Assembly (NCBI GenBank): GCA_023136305.1
Contig: JAGLSF010000088.1
Span: 1 to 7,912, forward strand
Direction: 5' to 3'
From: Spirochaetota bacterium
Lineage (GTDB): Bacteria; Spirochaetota; B62-G9; DRHN01
DNA: 7,912 nucleotides
Made by a program: the position numbers and the translations under genes. A model generated the notes under the pieces. That model was not told where the DNA came from. It worked only from the letters and a program-made list of their open reading frames with translations, and searched no databases. Shown in pieces: positions 5,826 to 7,912 of the stretch (position 1 is the stretch's first letter; every line of letters starts with the position of its first letter).

Positions 5826-6450
5826 TTTGCTTTTGCCCTATTCTTGAGTATGCTATTCCTCTTCAATATTTCGCCGAAGGCGACCAACGGGAGTGCCTTT
5901 GGTACGAAAAGCTTTTATACAGTACAGCGCGGCGAGCGCTGTGTTATGCATCTCATTATTCGAGTCCGGTTGTTCATGTTGACAGGGACATGCCCATCTC
6001 AGAAGTATTGAATGTGGCCGGTGTTTCAGTATAGGATTTGAGAACTGAACGACACGGGATGTACTTGAAAGCACCTTCGGCCTGATGATATACTGGCTCA
6101 GGTTCACCCGAGCCTTCCGACTTGAGGCGGGAATCGGGACGGAGTTAATGTAACTGCAACAGGTTGCGTTCGTAAAAACAGCTACCGGGTTCGGCAGCAG
6201 GGCGTCCTCGCTTCATGACGTGATGATTATCAGCGGTAAGTTCCCTTGGTTTCGAAATTGGTTGCCGTAAGGACGGATCGGCCGTATATTGATGAGGTTG
6301 AACCAAGAAGAATTATTGTACTTGCCTCTACAGATGGGCTTCAGGGACTGTCCTTAGGAGCGCTGAATAGGGAAAGGACAGTTATTCCGCATTCGGAAAC
6401 GGCCTCAGAAGCCTGGAAAGATCACCACGCTTTCATTCTCTTTTGACCCG
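5822..6450 (+). pseudogene. Probable decayed envelope-protein gene
   Basis: No intact gene spans this stretch, but pieces look like one lost gene. An ATG at 5822 overlaps the barrel stop as ATGA, the mark of translational coupling. Its own frame runs 70 codons and is not protein-like at first. One base out of frame, a signal-peptide-like segment reads FALFLSMLFLFNISPKA, then TNGSAFGTKSFYTVQRGE, the last part like the opening of a LysM repeat. The first frame later gives MPISEVLNVAGVSV (about 5991-6032). The third frame at about 6079-6139 gives FGLMIYWLRFTRAF and LEAGIGTEL, in the style of barrel strands, and after a stop VKTATGFGSRAS. Order is kept while the frame changes at least twice, which suggests frameshifts and stops in a secreted or outer-membrane protein. 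The neighbouring genes are intact, so poor sequence quality is less likely. Chance reading in non-coding DNA cannot be excluded. Confidence 0.33.
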
Positions 6451-6531
6451 CGTACCGAAGGGAGTATCATACCCACGGTCTCTTCCGAGCTGCAGATTCG
6501 ACACACACTACAATCAACAGAGGTAATAAAG
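5826..6531. other. Intergenic stretch of about 700 bases with no intact gene
   Basis: Apart from the probable gene remnant, nothing firm is seen here. There is no RNA gene, no direct-repeat array, no terminal inverted repeats of an insertion sequence and no clear intrinsic terminator after the barrel gene. A small hairpin with GGCTC/GAGCC arms (6095-6099 and 6110-6114) has no T-run. A 66-codon open frame at 6246-6446 has no ribosome-binding site and no recognisable domain. I did not find a convincing promoter for the helicase, although one must lie in or before this stretch. Confidence 0.5.
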
Positions 6532-7752
6532 ATGAATGAAGATTTTTTTCACGGACTTGATCTAATCAGACCTATCCGGCAGGCGCTTCATGAGGAGGGT
6601 TTCGAAGTGCCGACCCCGATACAGCGGGAGGCCATTCCCCTGCTTCTCGGCGGTCACGACCTTATGGGGTGCGCGCAAACGGGAAGCGGGAAGACGGCGG
6701 CGTTTACCCTGCCCATCCTGCAGACCCTTGCTAAAAGCCGGCGCAACCCTATTCCGCGGTCTCCCCGTGCGCTCGTGCTTGCGCCGACAAGGGAACTTGC
6801 CGCGCAGATCTCATCCAGTTTCACGAGCTTCGGAAGGCACCTCCGGCTGCGGCAGGCGGTCGTATACGGTGGAGTGAGTAAGAAGCCCCAGGTGGCGGAG
6901 CTCGCAAGGGGAGTCGATGTTCTCGTGGCCACGCCGGGCAGGCTGCTCGACCTTATGGGAGATGGTGCGGTGCTGCTCCGGATGGTGGAGATTATGGTTC
7001 TCGACGAGGCGGACAGGATGCTCGACATGGGTTTCATCCCGGACGTCAAGAAAATCATAGCCGCGTTGCCGACCAGACGGCAGACGATGCTCTTTTCGGC
7101 GACTCTTCCGCAGAGCATCAGCACACTGGCGGGGGGCATGCTCCGCAAGCCTCGTCGAATACAGATAGAAGCAAACGGGAAGACTATCCCCAAGATAGAG
7201 CAGAAGCTGTTGTTCGTGGACCAGAAGAACAAGAAAGCCCTGCTGATGGACATCCTCGATCGTCAGGACTTTACGAGGGCGCTGGTTTTCACGCGGACAA
7301 AGCACAAGGCGCAGAACCTTTCGATACAGCTCAGTCGACGGCGGGTGAAGGCGGATGCATTGCACGGTGACAAGACGCAGGCCGCACGCCAGAGAGCGCT
7401 TGACGGCTTCCATTCAGGGAGAACGAGGGTCCTGGTGGCGACCGATATCGCCTCACGCGGTATCGATGTCAGCGATATCGACCATGTGATCAATTACGAC
7501 CTGCCTGTGGAGCCGGGAGTATATATTCATCGTATCGGCCGCACGGCACGGGCGGGCAAGACAGGGATAGCTCTCTCTTTCTGCGATACCTCGGAGCTGG
7601 GGCATCTTGATGAGATAGAGAAGCTGCTTAAACGGAAGCTGCCCGTCATGCAAAACCAGCCGTATCACTCAAAGGCGGTCGCTGCTTCCAGGTCGGGAGC
7701 GGAACGCCGTTCTGTTGCCCGGGCGTCCTGGCATCCGGCTGTTCGACGGTAG
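6532..7752 (+). CDS. rhlE: ATP-dependent DEAD-box RNA helicase, RhlE type
   Basis: A 406-residue cytoplasmic helicase that unwinds short RNA duplexes using ATP. All core motifs are present in order: Q motif GFEVPTPIQ (Q31), motif I AQTGSGKT (48-55), Ia PTRELA (85-90), Ib TPGR (134-137), II DEAD (158-161), III SAT (189-191), IV VFTRT (252-256), V ATDIASRGID (303-312) and VI HRIGRTAR (333-340). The aromatic F6 upstream of the Q motif and DEADRMLDMGFIPDVKK fit the RhlE subgroup, which acts in ribosome maturation and mRNA decay and is often cold-induced. The tail after the core is short (about 370-406) and basic, without the RNA-binding domain of DbpA or CsdA. AGAGG lies 8 bases before the ATG. 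The gene is clearly GC-richer than the DNA upstream, which may be ordinary variation. It stands alone, with no obvious partner. The RhlE assignment is by resemblance; another DEAD-box paralogue is possible. Confidence 0.92.
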   Translation: MNEDFFHGLDLIRPIRQALHEEGFEVPTPIQREAIPLLLGGHDLMGCAQTGSGKTAAFTLPILQTLAKSRRNPIPRSPRALVLAPTRELAAQISSSFTSFGRHLRLRQAVVYGGVSKKPQVAELARGVDVLVATPGRLLDLMGDGAVLLRMVEIMVLDEADRMLDMGFIPDVKKIIAALPTRRQTMLFSATLPQSISTLAGGMLRKPRRIQIEANGKTIPKIEQKLLFVDQKNKKALLMDILDRQDFTRALVFTRTKHKAQNLSIQLSRRRVKADALHGDKTQAARQRALDGFHSGRTRVLVATDIASRGIDVSDIDHVINYDLPVEPGVYIHRIGRTARAGKTGIALSFCDTSELGHLDEIEKLLKRKLPVMQNQPYHSKAVAASRSGAERRSVARASWHPAVRR

Positions 7753-7912
7753 TCCGTTTTGCGGTAAAAAGAGAAGTGTATTAGGCCGGAGGATGAGGGT
7801 CCTGGTTGGAACCGCACTGGAGGGATAACATAGGTAGCCCGGATACTGTAGCAGCGCCGCATATTGACGGTGATATCTCTGAAACCATAAGAGGGCATAC
7901 CCGTCTGCGGCT
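7753..7912. other. Downstream flank with no gene seen
   Basis: These 160 bases after the helicase stop hold no recognisable gene or clear terminator. An 11-codon frame beginning at ATG 7794 is preceded directly by GGAGG, too close to serve as its ribosome-binding site. A 77-codon open frame on the minus strand, reaching back into the helicase gene, looks like a shadow with no protein-like features. Confidence 0.5.

Noticed and set aside
5853..6107. An 84-codon open frame on the minus strand after the barrel gene
   Set aside because: It has no ribosome-binding site, no protein-like composition and no recognisable domain, and it overlaps the remnant on the other strand.
6095..6114. Small hairpin with GGCTC/GAGCC arms considered as a terminator or RNA element
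   Set aside because: Only five pairs, no T-run on either strand and no extended structure around it.
6246..6446. A 66-codon open frame on the plus strand
   Set aside because: No ribosome-binding site, no motif and no partner gene; it may be part of the decayed stretch, so it is described there and not called as a gene.
6654..7413. Two long minus-strand frames (199 and 200 codons) opposite the helicase
   Set aside because: They are shadows caused by high GC and strong codon bias in a gene with every DEAD-box motif intact.
6532..7752. Helicase considered as horizontally acquired because it is GC-richer than the DNA before it
   Set aside because: Highly expressed housekeeping genes are often GC-richer than decayed or intergenic DNA, and there are no mobile-element marks nearby.

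Overview
The window reads as ordinary chromosome from a Gram-negative (diderm) bacterium of medium GC. The evidence is two secreted envelope proteins: an OmpA-type peptidoglycan-binding protein and an outer-membrane beta-barrel with a signal peptide. Promoters are of the sigma70 type with near-consensus boxes. The phylum cannot be fixed from the sequence. The operon order (Rrf2 regulator, cysteine desulfurase, mnmA) is widespread, and the barrel resembles proteins I associate with the FCB group and its relatives. No phage, insertion sequence, CRISPR array, tRNA or rRNA was seen.

Layout. Bases 1-1859 (minus strand) hold a tRNA-thiolation and Fe-S-sensing operon: an Rrf2-family regulator with three cysteines, then a NifS/IscS-type cysteine desulfurase, then the first 20 codons of mnmA, cut by the window edge. 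The regulator's promoter carries a 17-bp near-perfect palindrome over its -35 side, a good candidate for an autoregulatory operator. Bases 2005-2535 (minus) encode a small DEDDh 3'-5' exonuclease of the DnaQ/epsilon type. A 14-bp-stem intrinsic terminator (2580-2619) separates it from an OmpA-like coiled-coil protein (2644-3756, minus), which has a full-consensus promoter with A-tracts upstream. Divergent from that gene, on the plus strand, is a 596-residue outer-membrane barrel protein (4035-5825). Its start is best placed at GTG 4035, because the longer reading begins inside a promoter. A stretch of about 700 bases with no intact gene follows (5826-6531). It looks like a decayed envelope-protein gene that once overlapped the barrel gene by ATGA. 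The last gene is a RhlE-type DEAD-box RNA helicase (6532-7752, plus), visibly richer in GC than the DNA before it.

How the genes fit together. The desulfurase very likely supplies sulfur to MnmA for 2-thiouridine at tRNA position 34, under an Rrf2 sensor that reads cluster or cysteine status. No iscU scaffold gene lies between them. The OmpA-like protein and the barrel share a divergent intergenic region and both act at the outer membrane, but a shared function is only a guess. I found no convincing new multi-gene system. The points most worth a second look are the barrel's DxDxDG acidic insert, the operator palindrome and the decayed reading frame.
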